Shown here piece by piece: positions 26,723 to 35,583 of a DNA stretch of 64,000 bases (position 1 is the first letter of the stretch; each line of letters begins with the position of its first letter). Source of the stretch: Nitrospira sp. (GTDB lineage Bacteria > Nitrospirota > Nitrospiria > Nitrospirales > Nitrospiraceae); contig VOPR01000005.1 of assembly GCA_009594995.1 (NCBI GenBank), positions 124,001 to 188,000 on the forward strand, written 5' to 3'. The notes beneath the pieces were generated by a model that ran no database searches, was not told the DNA's origin, and was given only the letters and a program-made list of their open reading frames with translations. Position numbers and translations under genes: made by a program.

Positions 26723-27093
26723 GTGGTCGCCGCCCTTTTTGTCCATGTCAAATGGCCCTGATTCTTAAACGTGATTCGTCCGCCACCGGCCGGTTCATAG
26801 AAGAACGCCAATTGATACTTGGCCTGTTCGGCATCCTGGTACGACACGACGAACAGCGTCTTGTTGTTTTCCCGGCTTTCTTCGACTTTTGTAATCACAT
26901 ATCCGTCCGCGTCCAGCGAGCTGGTTCCAAAGCCGATCCTGGTCTGGTCGATAAACATATGCTGGTCCGCATACCCTTCAGTCCTGGTCTCCCAGACCCC
27001 GACGAGGTAGGGCGGCGCCTGGATCGCTTCAGATGAACAGGCGGCACAAAGCCACACCGCAAGCAGACAACTGAGCCGTGAGATCGTCCACAC
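26719..27093 (-). CDS. Small lipoprotein (hypothetical)
   Basis: A GTG at 27093 (AGGTG upstream) gives 124 residues with signal peptide VWTISRLSCLLAVWLCAAC and a lipobox Cys at about 19. The mature part (PPYLVGVWETRTEGYADQ, YVITKVEESRENNKTLF) looks like a small beta-sheet lipocalin-type domain. It is coupled by a 4-bp overlap to the HAMP protein gene. The longer frame to 27240 has no good start. Function unknown. Confidence 0.65.
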   Translation of the reverse strand: MWTISRLSCLLAVWLCAACSSEAIQAPPYLVGVWETRTEGYADQHMFIDQTRIGFGTSSLDADGYVITKVEESRENNKTLFVVSYQDAEQAKYQLAFFYEPAGGGRITFKNQGHLTWTKRAATT

Positions 27094-27263
27094 CGGACAC
27101 CTCTTGAGGTGGAGTTTCCTACCGTTACGCAATTCAGCTATCAGTATGCCGCAGCCGCGCACAAATACAATTTCTTTGGAATTTTTGACAGGGAGAGAAG
27201 GACAGGACCGAGCAGGCCATAGGGCCGTGGACGAGAGCACATGCGCGTGCCGTCGAGCGCCCG

Positions 27264-28709
27264 CTATTCGCTCTGGATCGGAATATAGAGCAGACTGCCC
27301 TGGCGATTGATGAGCAACAGCGCAAGGTCGGTGGAACGGAGCGGCTCGGCGAGCCGTTGAAACGTGGCAAAGTTGGGGATCGGCTGGCGATTGAGTTCCA
27401 AGAGCAGGTCGCCGGGTTGAAGGCCGGAGACTTCGGCCAGACTGCCGTCTTCAATGTCCGTGACCACGAGCCCGGAGTTGACGGACAAATCCATCTGCCG
27501 CGCCAAGGCCGGAGTGATTTCATCCACGATTACGCCCGACAGGGGGTGTGCCGTGGGACTCGCGGTATCGGCCGTCTGCGTTTTCTTCTGCCGCTCGCGC
27601 GGGGCTTCCTGCACAGTGAGGTCCGTCTGCATCAACCGGGCATCGCGAAGCAACTCGATCCGATGTTTGCTGCCGATGGCCGCCGCCGCCATCAGATTCC
27701 GCAAATGGCCGCTGTCCATCACATCGCGCCCGTCGAACCGCACCACCACATCACCGCGCTTCAACCCGGCGCGTTCGGCAGATCCCTTGGCCTGCAAGTC
27801 GGTGATGATTGAGCCCTTCACATCCGGCAGATGGAAAATCTTGGCGAGGAGCGGCGTCACATCTTGCGTGGAAGCCCCCAGGAACCCCCGCACCACGCGG
27901 CCGGTCTTGAGGAGGCTCTGCATGGCGGTTCTCGCCATGTTGCTGGGAATGGCGAACCCCACGCCGACGCTGCCGCCCGTGGGACTGGCGATGGCCGTAT
28001 TGATGCCGACCAGTTCACCGTTGGTATTCACGAGGGCTCCGCCGGAGTTCCCCGGATTGATCGGTGCATCGGTCTGAATAAAGTCTTCCACATCCGCCAC
28101 GCCGACATCGGCGCGCCCGACTGCGCTGACGATCCCGAAGGTGACGGTGCGACTCAGGCCCAGAGGATTACCGATGGCGAGCACAAAATCACCGACGGCG
28201 AGGGCACTGGAATCGCCCCAGGCCGCGGTGGGAAGCCCCGTGGCATTGATCTTTACGACAGCGACATCGGTTTTGGGATCAGTCGCCACCACGCGGCCCT
28301 TGAACTGCCGCCGGTCGGCGAGGATCACTTCCACATCCACTGCATCCGCCACGACGTGGTTGTTGGTGATGATGTACCCATCGGAGGAGACGATCACGCC
28401 GGAACCTTGGCCATATTGGCGGCGGGGCGGTACATCTTTAAACATGCCGAAGGGAAGTCCTTCGTCGCTGAACGCCTGATCATGCACCATGACCGTCGAC
28501 GCGATGCTGACGACGGCGGGCAGCACCTTGGCTGCGGTGGCACGCACCTGCGCCTGCAAATCTCCGGTCGTGCTGACACGCGACGGGCGCGCTTGCACCA
28601 GATCAGCGGCCGACGCAGCCCCATTCAACCAACAACCCAGCAGGGCGCCCATGATTCCCAGAGCCAACAGGCCCGTTTGTGATCCACGTAACGACATGGT
28701 GTGAAACAT
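27264..28709 (-). CDS. Periplasmic serine protease, DegP/HtrA family
   Basis: The 481-residue protein has an N-terminal signal, a trypsin-like domain with the triad His118 (NNHVV), Asp148 (TDVAV) and Ser222 (GNSGGAL), and two PDZ domains (about 290-380 and 400-475). It degrades or refolds misfolded envelope proteins. An alternative start four codons in (MSLRG, 28697) is possible. It is monocistronic between the lipoprotein operon and a repeat-filled gap. Confidence 0.9.
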   Translation of the reverse strand: MFHTMSLRGSQTGLLALGIMGALLGCWLNGAASAADLVQARPSRVSTTGDLQAQVRATAAKVLPAVVSIASTVMVHDQAFSDEGLPFGMFKDVPPRRQYGQGSGVIVSSDGYIITNNHVVADAVDVEVILADRRQFKGRVVATDPKTDVAVVKINATGLPTAAWGDSSALAVGDFVLAIGNPLGLSRTVTFGIVSAVGRADVGVADVEDFIQTDAPINPGNSGGALVNTNGELVGINTAIASPTGGSVGVGFAIPSNMARTAMQSLLKTGRVVRGFLGASTQDVTPLLAKIFHLPDVKGSIITDLQAKGSAERAGLKRGDVVVRFDGRDVMDSGHLRNLMAAAAIGSKHRIELLRDARLMQTDLTVQEAPRERQKKTQTADTASPTAHPLSGVIVDEITPALARQMDLSVNSGLVVTDIEDGSLAEVSGLQPGDLLLELNRQPIPNFATFQRLAEPLRSTDLALLLINRQGSLLYIPIQSE

Positions 28710-28788
28710 CCCTAGAAGGCTGCGGAAAAACTAGTCTGTTGCATAGTAGCCCGCGTTGAGCTCCGTTCTGTCTCGCGTCAAAACAAAC

Positions 28789-28982
28789 GCAGGATGCGCA
28801 AAAAGGCCGTCCAGCAAGGCCGCAACGAGCGAGGAGGCGAATCGTACTCTCGCAGTACGGTGAGCCTTTGAGGTTCACGACGCGCGGAATAACGCGCGTC
28901 ACGCTTGTGAACGCCGCCGAGCCGGTGAGGCGGCCGTGTCTCGTGAGAACGCCGCTGGCGGACTTTTTCCGCATCCTGCTAG
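28789..28982. repeat. Interspersed palindromic repeat family 1 with internal insertion
   Basis: Ends are GGATGCGCAAAAAGGCCG and CGGACTTTTTCCGCATCC. Inside lies the usual centre (CGTACTCTCGCAGTACG) plus an extra palindrome at 28874-28912 (GACGCGCG, CGCGCGTC arms). The whole 28710-29032 gap between degP and the copper ATPase holds no gene. Confidence 0.75.
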
Positions 28983-29032
28983 AAACGGCAGGCCACAGCC
29001 TATCACGCGGTGAACGCTTGCACACCTAGAAG

Positions 29033-31927
29033 TCATAAATCGGCATGCCGGAGGCGGAGCGCGTTCGAAATCACCGACAGGGAACTAAACGTCATGGCCG
29101 CGCTGGCTAACATCGGGCTGAGGAGCAGGCCGAAGAATGGATACAACAGTCCCGCCGCCACCGGCACCCCGATAATATTGTACACAAAGGCGAAGAAGAG
29201 ATTCTGGCGGATATTGCGCATCGTGGCCTTGCTCAGGCGGTGCGCCCGGACAATCCCTCGCAAATCGCCCTTCACCAGCGTCACTCCGGCATTCTCCATC
29301 GCCACATCCGTGCCGGTTCCCATGGCGATGCCCACATCGGCCTGCGCCAGTGCCGGTGCGTCATTGACGCCATCCCCCGCCATTGCCACCACCCGGCCCT
29401 GCTGCTGAAGGTCCTGCACGATCCGGCTCTTTTCATCCGGTTTCACACCGGCCCGAACCTCGTCTAACCCTAACTCCTTGGCGACCGCCTGCGCCGTGAC
29501 CGCATGGTCACCGGTCACCATCACGAGGCGAATCCCCTCTTGCCGCAATAACCGCAAGGCTTCGGGCGTCGAAGCCTTGATCGGATCGGCCACACCCAGC
29601 AACCCGATTGCACGGCCGTCGACCGCGACGAACATCACGGTTTGTCCGGTCTGCCGCATCAGTGCTGCGGTGGCTTCCAACGTCGCCAGGGTCTTGTCAT
29701 CACCGATGTTCAGCGACTGCATCAGATCGAGCGTACCGACGGCCACCCGCCTGGTTCCCACCGTCGCGGCAACGCCTTTTCCCGTGGTCGAGGCAAAGCC
29801 GGAGACCGACTCCAGTTGTACACCGCGCGCTTCCGCGCCGCTGACAATTGCGGCGGCCACCGGATGCTCACTCCCCTGCTCCACCGATGCCGCCAACCGC
29901 AACAGGTCCGCCTCGGACCAGGGGGGTAACGCACTCACGACACGAAGTTTCGGCTTGCCCTCAGTCAGCGTGCCGGTCTTGTCGAACACCAGCGTATCGA
30001 CTTTTTCGATTGTCTCCAATGCTTCGGCCTTCTTGAACAACACCCCGGCCGCAGCCCCACGCCCGGTGCCCACCATAATGGACATCGGCGTGGCGAGACC
30101 CAGCGCACAGGGACAGGCGATGATCAACACCGCCACGGCATTCAACAGGGCATGGGCCAGGCGCGGTTCCGGCCCCAGCAGAGCCCATACCAGACCGGTC
30201 AGAATGGCGACACCCACAACAATAGGGACAAAGTACCCGGCAACGACATCGGCCGTGCGCTGAATGGGAGCCCGGCTGCGTTGCGCCTCCGCCACCATTT
30301 GAACAATATGCGCCAACAGTGTGTCTGCGCCCACCCGATCCGCTTGCATCAAGAACCCGCCGGAGCCGTTGATCGTGCCGCCCGTCACCCGATCCCCCGT
30401 GACTTTCTCCACCGGCAGGGATTCGCCGGTAATCATCGACTCATCGACCGCGGTCGATCCTTCCAGCACCAGGCCATCCACCGGCACTCGTTCACCGGGC
30501 CGCACACGCAGGCGATTCCCGACCTGCACCTGCTCAAGCGGCACATCTACTTCACGCCCATCCTCGCGGAACAGCCGCGCGGTCTTCGGGGCCAGTCCCA
30601 GCAAGGCCCGGATCGCGCCGGTCGTGCGACTTCTGGCGCGCAACTCCAACACCTGGCCGAGCAGGACCAACACCGTGATCACCGCTGCCGCTTCGAAGTA
30701 GACCGGCACGGCCCCGCTCTCGAGGTGGAACGATTGCGGAATGAGCGAGGGGAACAATGTGGCAAAGACGCTGTAGAGGTAGGCCGTGCCGGTCCCGATC
30801 GCGATCAATGTGAACATATTCGGGCTGCGATGTACGATCGACGCCCAGCCGCGCTGAAAAAACGGCCACCCGGCCCAGAGCACCACCGGGGTGCTGAGCA
30901 CGAACTGTATCCAGGCCGATTGGGTGTCGGACAGGAGATGGTGCAGCGGATTGCCGGGAATCATATGCGACATGGCTAGCAGGAACACGCCCCCCGCCGG
31001 GCCCAGTCCCAACCAGAACCGCCGGGCCATATCGACCAACTCGGGATTCAGCTCCTCCTCGACCGTCACCGTCCTTGGTTCCAGGGCCATCCCGCACTGG
31101 GGACAGGCTCCCGGTTCTGCCTGCACCACGTCCGGATGCATCGGACAGACGTACTCCGTCCTGGTCGGCAGCGGTTGCACGGAATCCGGTTCCAAGGCCA
31201 TGCCGCATTTCGGACAAGGAACCGGCTTCTCCTCCAACACTTCAGGGCACATGGGACAGACGTACTTAGTCCCGGGAGGAGCCGGTGCGGCGGGCATCGT
31301 CTCCTTGGCTGCGCCTGGCTCAAGGTATGTTTGAGGATTCGCTCGAAACTTCGTGAGACAAGATAGGCAACAGAAGAAGTAGGTCGTGCCCTGGTGGGCA
31401 AACGATCCTGCTGCAGTCGCCGGCTCCACTGTCATACCGCAGACGGGATCGATCACGCCGACAGTCGCCTCGGCGGCCGGCGTCGAGGCCAGCATGGGAA
31501 GGGCCTTTCCTCCGAACTGACGCAGCGCTTTCGTTGGCGCGGCGGTGGCAGGCGATAGATACCGGGCCGGATCGGCCCGGAATTTGTCGAGACAACCAAG
31601 GCAGCAGAAGTAGTAATTTTTCTGTTCGTGGGTGTGGGACCCCGCCGCCGTCGCCGGTTGCACCGTCATGCCACACACGGGATCACGTTCGCCGCCCGCC
31701 GGCGGATCCTGCACGGGCATCGGTTGCATCATCGGCAGGGGGCGGCGGCCTGCCGTCGGCACAGCCGCACCCACGAGGGAAGCTGTCTTCACATATTGAT
31801 TCGGCGCAGCACGAAACCGGTCGAGACAGCGGGTGCTGCAGAAATAATACGTTTCGCCGTCATGGTCGAAACGGCCTGCCGCCGTCGCCGGCTCCACCGT
31901 CATGCCGCAGATCGGATCAATCGCCAT
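29033..31927 (-). CDS. Copper-translocating P-type ATPase with three YHS and two metal-binding domains
   Basis: The 964-residue P1B ATPase begins with three YHS domains ([30 protein letters not shown], each followed by YFC..C), then two heavy-metal binding units ([18 protein letters not shown] with CGMALEP). The ATPase core has the CPC motif ([11 protein letters not shown]), [15 protein letters not shown] and GDGVNDAP. It exports copper or silver from the cytoplasm. The plain HMA domains of common CopA are absent. A DsbA-like gene lies upstream on the same strand. Confidence 0.88.
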   Translation of the reverse strand: MAIDPICGMTVEPATAAGRFDHDGETYYFCSTRCLDRFRAAPNQYVKTASLVGAAVPTAGRRPLPMMQPMPVQDPPAGGERDPVCGMTVQPATAAGSHTHEQKNYYFCCLGCLDKFRADPARYLSPATAAPTKALRQFGGKALPMLASTPAAEATVGVIDPVCGMTVEPATAAGSFAHQGTTYFFCCLSCLTKFRANPQTYLEPGAAKETMPAAPAPPGTKYVCPMCPEVLEEKPVPCPKCGMALEPDSVQPLPTRTEYVCPMHPDVVQAEPGACPQCGMALEPRTVTVEEELNPELVDMARRFWLGLGPAGGVFLLAMSHMIPGNPLHHLLSDTQSAWIQFVLSTPVVLWAGWPFFQRGWASIVHRSPNMFTLIAIGTGTAYLYSVFATLFPSLIPQSFHLESGAVPVYFEAAAVITVLVLLGQVLELRARSRTTGAIRALLGLAPKTARLFREDGREVDVPLEQVQVGNRLRVRPGERVPVDGLVLEGSTAVDESMITGESLPVEKVTGDRVTGGTINGSGGFLMQADRVGADTLLAHIVQMVAEAQRSRAPIQRTADVVAGYFVPIVVGVAILTGLVWALLGPEPRLAHALLNAVAVLIIACPCALGLATPMSIMVGTGRGAAAGVLFKKAEALETIEKVDTLVFDKTGTLTEGKPKLRVVSALPPWSEADLLRLAASVEQGSEHPVAAAIVSGAEARGVQLESVSGFASTTGKGVAATVGTRRVAVGTLDLMQSLNIGDDKTLATLEATAALMRQTGQTVMFVAVDGRAIGLLGVADPIKASTPEALRLLRQEGIRLVMVTGDHAVTAQAVAKELGLDEVRAGVKPDEKSRIVQDLQQQGRVVAMAGDGVNDAPALAQADVGIAMGTGTDVAMENAGVTLVKGDLRGIVRAHRLSKATMRNIRQNLFFAFVYNIIGVPVAAGLLYPFFGLLLSPMLASAAMTFSSLSVISNALRLRHADL

Positions 31928-32005
31928 GAATTCGCACCTCGTTTCTCGTCACTCGTATCCCGCGCGGGACGAGGGACACATCACGCGTCACGAGACACGA
32001 TCCCA

Positions 32006-32650
32006 TTACCGCTTGCCGTCGCCGTCCAGGATGCTTTGAATGACCAGCTTCAAATTCTCCGGGTCAATTTGTTCGACCTTGATGTTCCCGTCGAGCAACA
32101 CGGTCGGGGTCTGCTGAATCTTGATGCGATCACCCCATTTCCTGCCATCCTCAAACGCCTTCGCCGGTTTGGCACTGGCCAGCCCTTCCTCGAACGCCGC
32201 CGGGTTCAGCCCGACTTCGCGAATCAGCACTTCGCGAATCGCTTTGTCGATGATGCCGATCTTGTCCTTGTGGATGGTCCGGAACAAAGCCCGCTTCATT
32301 TCGTTGCCTTTGCCCATGGTCTTGGCCTGCTCGTACATATCGAACGCCGTCGGGAGTTTCCCCGGAATCACCGGATATCCGACCATGACCGCTTCGATTT
32401 TGTTCCCGAATTCCTTTTCCAGGATCATCAGCCCTTCGCCGTCAAACCGGTGGCAATGGGGGCAATAGAAATCGGCGAACTCCACCAATTGCACTTTCCC
32501 CGGCTTGTGCGTCGATTTCTCCTCGCTCAATATCTGGAAGTTGCCCTTGAGTTCAGGCTTCCCTGCCTGCGCAAATCCTGCCCATCCCAGGATTGCCATG
32601 ATCATCAGGCCTACGAACACACCACCGTGCCATACTCGACGCTTCACCAT
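32006..32650 (-). CDS. DsbA-like periplasmic thiol oxidoreductase
   Basis: From the ATG at 32650 (AAGGAG upstream) the product has 214 residues with a signal peptide ending FAQA. The thioredoxin-fold active site is CPHC (residues 63-66, FADFYCPHCHRF), the DsbA type, with a cis-proline segment TPTVLLDG near the C-terminus. It should introduce or isomerise disulfides in periplasmic proteins. It precedes the copper ATPase gene on the same strand, with about 80 bp between them. Confidence 0.85.
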   Translation of the reverse strand: MVKRRVWHGGVFVGLMIMAILGWAGFAQAGKPELKGNFQILSEEKSTHKPGKVQLVEFADFYCPHCHRFDGEGLMILEKEFGNKIEAVMVGYPVIPGKLPTAFDMYEQAKTMGKGNEMKRALFRTIHKDKIGIIDKAIREVLIREVGLNPAAFEEGLASAKPAKAFEDGRKWGDRIKIQQTPTVLLDGNIKVEQIDPENLKLVIQSILDGDGKR

Positions 32651-32730
32651 ACGCTGCACTCCTTTTTCATACATGATTCGTTTCAACGGGCTCGTCGGCA
32701 TTATAAACAATGCTCGGGCTCTTATGCGTC

Positions 32731-32739
32731 TGTTATAAT
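32731..32739 (+). promoter_or_regulatory. Extended -10 promoter of slp-like gene
   Basis: TGTTATAAT is a perfect extended -10 (TGnTATAAT) with no clear -35. It predicts transcription from about 32746, directly at the ATG at 32747. Confidence 0.5.
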
Positions 32740-32746
32740 GCCAACG

Positions 32747-33298
32747 ATGCGGGGCAAACTTCTACAGGGGATCGGCATTTTGTGGATGGCTGCGATCCTG
32801 ACGGCCTGCGCCACCTCCGCCGACCAGCGCGAAGCCTCCGACGGCGGACCGCCGACCCCGCAATTTTCACAGATCAAAGCCGCGCCGGAATCGTTCAAGG
32901 GGCAGACCCTGGTGCTTGGCGGGCAGGTTCTCTCGGCCCGACGGCTGAAAGACGGCACACGAATCGAAGTGCTCCAGCTGCCGCTCAACGAAGCCCAGCA
33001 ACCGTCGCTGGACCTCACGAAATCGCAAGGACGGTTCGTCGCCATCCAACGGGAATTTCTGGACCCTGCGACCGTGCCCCAGGGCACCTTCCTTACTATC
33101 ACCGGCGAACTGACCGGCTCTGTCACCCTGCCGCTGGATGAAACCGACTACACCTATCCGATGCTCGACATCAAATCGTTTCGCACCTGGATTCCTCAAC
33201 AGGACTCAAACCAACTCCGGTACCGCCCCTATCCCTACTACAGTCCGTTCTGGCATCCCTACTGGGGGCCGTACGGGCGCTTCCCCTATTACTGGTAA
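32747..33298 (+). CDS. Slp family outer membrane lipoprotein
   Basis: Starting at the ATG at 32747 the protein has 183 residues. The signal ends in lipobox LTAC. The domain (FSQIKAAPESFKGQTLVLGG, IEVLQLPLN, GRFVAIQREFLDPA) matches the Slp/YeaY starvation-lipoprotein family. The tail is rich in Tyr, Pro and Trp (YPYYSPFWHPYWGPYG), as in many such lipoproteins. An ATG three codons earlier lies inside the predicted -10. It is divergent from the DsbA-like gene. Confidence 0.8.
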   Translation: MRGKLLQGIGILWMAAILTACATSADQREASDGGPPTPQFSQIKAAPESFKGQTLVLGGQVLSARRLKDGTRIEVLQLPLNEAQQPSLDLTKSQGRFVAIQREFLDPATVPQGTFLTITGELTGSVTLPLDETDYTYPMLDIKSFRTWIPQQDSNQLRYRPYPYYSPFWHPYWGPYGRFPYYW

Positions 33299-33383
33299 CC
33301 TCAAGCACACGTTCCTCGACATTGCTGCTGAAGCCGGTTCTTCCCTGCGCTGAAACAGCCACGCCCTGCGCCATCAATAGCAA

Positions 33384-33415
33384 CGCCCCGTCCATCCGTG
33401 AGGATGAACGGGGCG
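33384..33415. terminator. Strong hairpin between convergent genes
   Basis: CGCCCCGTCCATCC and GGATGAACGGGGCG form a 14-pair stem with one mismatch and a four-base loop, between slp and the minus-strand cupredoxin-like gene. There is no T-run, so termination is likely but not certain. Confidence 0.5.
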
Positions 33416-33442
33416 TCGCGACGTCCACAGCCTGTGGAACGA

Positions 33443-33922
33443 TTACTTAATCATGATCAACTTGCCGCCGGGCTGCTTCGGATTGAGCTGGTCCCGATAG
33501 CTCAGGGTGTTGCCCTGGGTCGCGTTGAACAAATCGCTGGTCGGCACACCGATGTACTTGGTTTCACCGGGCTTCAAGACCACTTCCGCCTTCAACACAA
33601 AGGGCGACGCCGCGTTGACCGGATCGGTCATCTGGAAACCCCGTTCGGTGGCGGTGGTATTCGTCACCTTGATCAACAGCGGACGGCCGGGCCGAACTTT
33701 GAAATCGATCACAGTGGTCGGCGGATACCACGCCTTCAAGCCGCCCAACTCAACCGCATACAACTGCACATCGACTTCCAGCTCTTTGAACGGCTGGCCC
33801 ACGACTGAACCGGTCTCGAGATCGCCCACTTCGACGCCACCGGCCTGCAGTGCCAACGCCGATGTTGCACTCGACATGACGCCCAATACACCCAGAAAAA
33901 AAATCGCGCTCCTGCTCAACAT
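33443..33922 (-). CDS. Secreted cupredoxin-like protein
   Basis: The ATG at 33922 lies six bases after GGAGG and gives 159 residues with a signal peptide (LSRSAIFFLGVLGVMSS). The mature part (IDFKVRPGRPLLIKVTNTT, ERGFQM, VVLKPGETKYIGV) has the strand pattern of a cupredoxin fold, but no Cys-His copper site is seen, so it may not bind copper in the classic way. It starts 18 bp after the preceding secreted-protein gene, and both follow the shared promoter box at 34.3 kb. Confidence 0.65.
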   Translation of the reverse strand: MLSRSAIFFLGVLGVMSSATSALALQAGGVEVGDLETGSVVGQPFKELEVDVQLYAVELGGLKAWYPPTTVIDFKVRPGRPLLIKVTNTTATERGFQMTDPVNAASPFVLKAEVVLKPGETKYIGVPTSDLFNATQGNTLSYRDQLNPKQPGGKLIMIK

Positions 33923-33940
33923 ACACAACCTCCTGTCAGG

Positions 33941-34285
33941 TTAAAGAGATGAGGACGGACGATGCTCCGGCGCCAGGCACGGTGGAAGACCGGTGCCTTC
34001 CAAGACCTGACCGCCGACAATGTGACCATCAACGATCAAGAACAAAACTTTCATGCGCTTGATATTATCTGAAAACTTTCCACTTGCCGTCGCCAACACT
34101 TCGTGTGACCCGTCGGGCTGCGGCTGATCGGCTTCGATCTTCACGTAATAGGTATCAAACCCTTCGAACTCCCGGTTGAACGCCTGTGCCCGCAACAGTC
34201 GCTCCAGCGACTCGTCGGCAGCCCATGCCGCCGTTCCGGCAACCAGTACCAGAACATGGATCATGGCCCTGAAGACAGTTCGCAT
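33941..34285 (-). CDS. Small secreted hypothetical protein, first gene after promoter box
   Basis: The ATG at 34285 follows GGGAGGAAG and gives 114 residues with a signal peptide ending AWA. The mature part begins with ADESLERLLRAQAFNREFEG and shows a short beta-rich region with one cysteine (LPPCLAPEHRP). No family is recognised. It is the first gene of the operon that follows the promoter box with an extra repeat unit. Confidence 0.65.
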   Translation of the reverse strand: MRTVFRAMIHVLVLVAGTAAWAADESLERLLRAQAFNREFEGFDTYYVKIEADQPQPDGSHEVLATASGKFSDNIKRMKVLFLIVDGHIVGGQVLEGTGLPPCLAPEHRPSSSL

Positions 34286-34310
34286 GAGGGCTTCCTCCCT
34301 AGGGTGAGGA

Positions 34311-34374
34311 GTTATAGCCCCGACACACCCGGTCGTCTACAGATGCCCGCTCACGGATGCCTACGGATGCTACA
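34311..34374 (-). promoter_or_regulatory. Shared promoter box, copy a (one extra 10-bp repeat)
   Basis: Reading the minus strand: TGTAGCATCC, GTAGGCATCC, GTGAGCGGGC and ATCTGTAGAC lie end to end (34374 down to 34335). TAGACG serves as -35, followed after 17 bp by TATAAC (34311-34316). The start codon is 49 bases after the box. Confidence 0.7.
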
Positions 34375-34510
34375 GGATCGTATCCCGTGGTATCGGCGGC
34401 ATAACTGAGCTGAGTCGAGGTGGCCGGGAACGTCTCACCAGGAAGTGATCAGGCGGGAAACCAGGGGAAGAGCCGTATCGTCAGGGCGCCCCCCTGGCGC
34501 ACTCATCACC

Positions 34511-34813
34511 CTACTTGCTCTTCCCCTTGCCCTTCTTGCTCGAAGCCTGTTCCGCATGCGCCAGCGACTCTTCCGCATGTTTGACGGCTTCCTTGGCATG
34601 CTCCAGCGCTTCCTTCGCATGGGGATCATTGCTGCCCTTCACCGCTTCTTCCAAATGCTTGATGGCTTCCTTCTCGTGCTCAACACCTTCTTTGGCATGC
34701 TTGATCGTTTCTTTCACATGCCCGCCGCCGTCGGCCAACGCATACCCAGCAGGCACCACCGCCACAAACGCAACCAGAGAACAAGCCACGACTCCTGAAC
34801 GTAACCAATTCAT
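34511..34813 (-). CDS. SmbP-like small metal-binding protein
   Basis: The ATG at 34813 has AGGAGGAG upstream and gives 100 residues. After a signal peptide (ending YALA) the mature protein is a repeated helical pattern with His every seven to ten residues (HAKEGVEHEKEAIKHLEEAV, HAKEALEHAKEAVKHAEESL). This closely follows SmbP of Nitrosomonas europaea, a periplasmic copper-binding protein with four-helix folds. The tail is Lys-rich. It likely buffers copper or other metals in the periplasm. Confidence 0.82.
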   Translation of the reverse strand: MNWLRSGVVACSLVAFVAVVPAGYALADGGGHVKETIKHAKEGVEHEKEAIKHLEEAVKGSNDPHAKEALEHAKEAVKHAEESLAHAEQASSKKGKGKSK

Positions 34814-34861
34814 ATCAACTCCTCCTGTGTAATAAATGGGCACCGCCATCCCAGGGACGGC

Positions 34862-34890
34862 ATTCTACAGCATTTCACGATCATTGTTGA
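34862..34890 (-). promoter_or_regulatory. Candidate promoter of the SmbP-like gene
   Basis: TCAACA (34885-34890) and TAGAAT (34862-34867) are 17 bp apart on the minus strand, about 50 bases before the ATG. The direct-repeat box of the neighbouring genes is absent. Confidence 0.45.
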
Positions 34891-35028
34891 GAGACTGAAA
34901 CCGGGCGGGTGTTCAACCCAACAGCAAGGAAGAAGGTGGGAGAGGGAAGCGTATGGGCGTACGCTTCCCTCATCGGAGCTCACTGCGTGGTCAGCGCAGT
35001 CCAACCGTCGAGCCCCGTCCACCGATCA

Positions 35029-35553
35029 TCAGACATGTGCCGGCGTCAGCCACGGCAAACGGCAGATTCCACAACGTTCTGGGTCCGCCGTCGCCTGGAG
35101 GCCGGCAGGATCCCAACTGGCGTAGATCCATGATTCACACTGCTTGCTCCCTCCGTCATTCATCGTCATTCCGGCACACTTCTCCATCACAAAGACAGAT
35201 GGCTGAGCGCCCTGCGCTCCAGGTTGCACCGGACAAGGTTCGGATTCCACGACGAACACCGTCCCCACGGGGAACGACTCATAGTCCGGCGTGAGCAAGG
35301 CCTTGGGAGACACATAGAACCGCAGTTGCTGCGAGCCGGTTCGCGCCTCCACCAGCGACGTCAGACTCGGCCAGTCTCGATACCCGAACGGAACCAACAG
35401 CCCGGCGGCAGAGGGAGCCGGTGACCAGCCCCCGCTGATATCCAGGGCCAATGCCAACAGTCGCACCACGGCCACGTTCAATCCCGTCTGGTCTTGAGGC
35501 TTCCTGGCGATCGTGGTTCGTTGATGAGACGGCGCTGCAACGCTGACCGGCAT
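35029..35553 (-). CDS. Cytochrome P460-like protein with altered heme motif
   Basis: The ATG at 35553 (AAGGAAGG upstream) gives 174 residues. FGYRDWPSL, LRFYVSPKAL, FPVGTVFVVE and ESWIYASWDPAG follow the order of the cytochrome P460 domain. At the place of the usual heme c site CxxCH the sequence is CGICR (about residues 157-161), so the proximal His is replaced by Arg. No signal peptide is evident. It may not bind heme or may bind something else. It follows a TPR gene in the same operon. Confidence 0.6.
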   Translation of the reverse strand: MPVSVAAPSHQRTTIARKPQDQTGLNVAVVRLLALALDISGGWSPAPSAAGLLVPFGYRDWPSLTSLVEARTGSQQLRFYVSPKALLTPDYESFPVGTVFVVESEPCPVQPGAQGAQPSVFVMEKCAGMTMNDGGSKQCESWIYASWDPAGLQATADPERCGICRLPWLTPAHV

Positions 35554-35583
35554 GGAACACCTTCCTTTCTGATCCCGCACAGG

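Noticed and set aside
31628-32737. Long plus-strand extension in front of the slp-like gene
   Set aside because: It runs opposite the copper ATPase and DsbA genes; the lipoprotein signal begins only at 32747.
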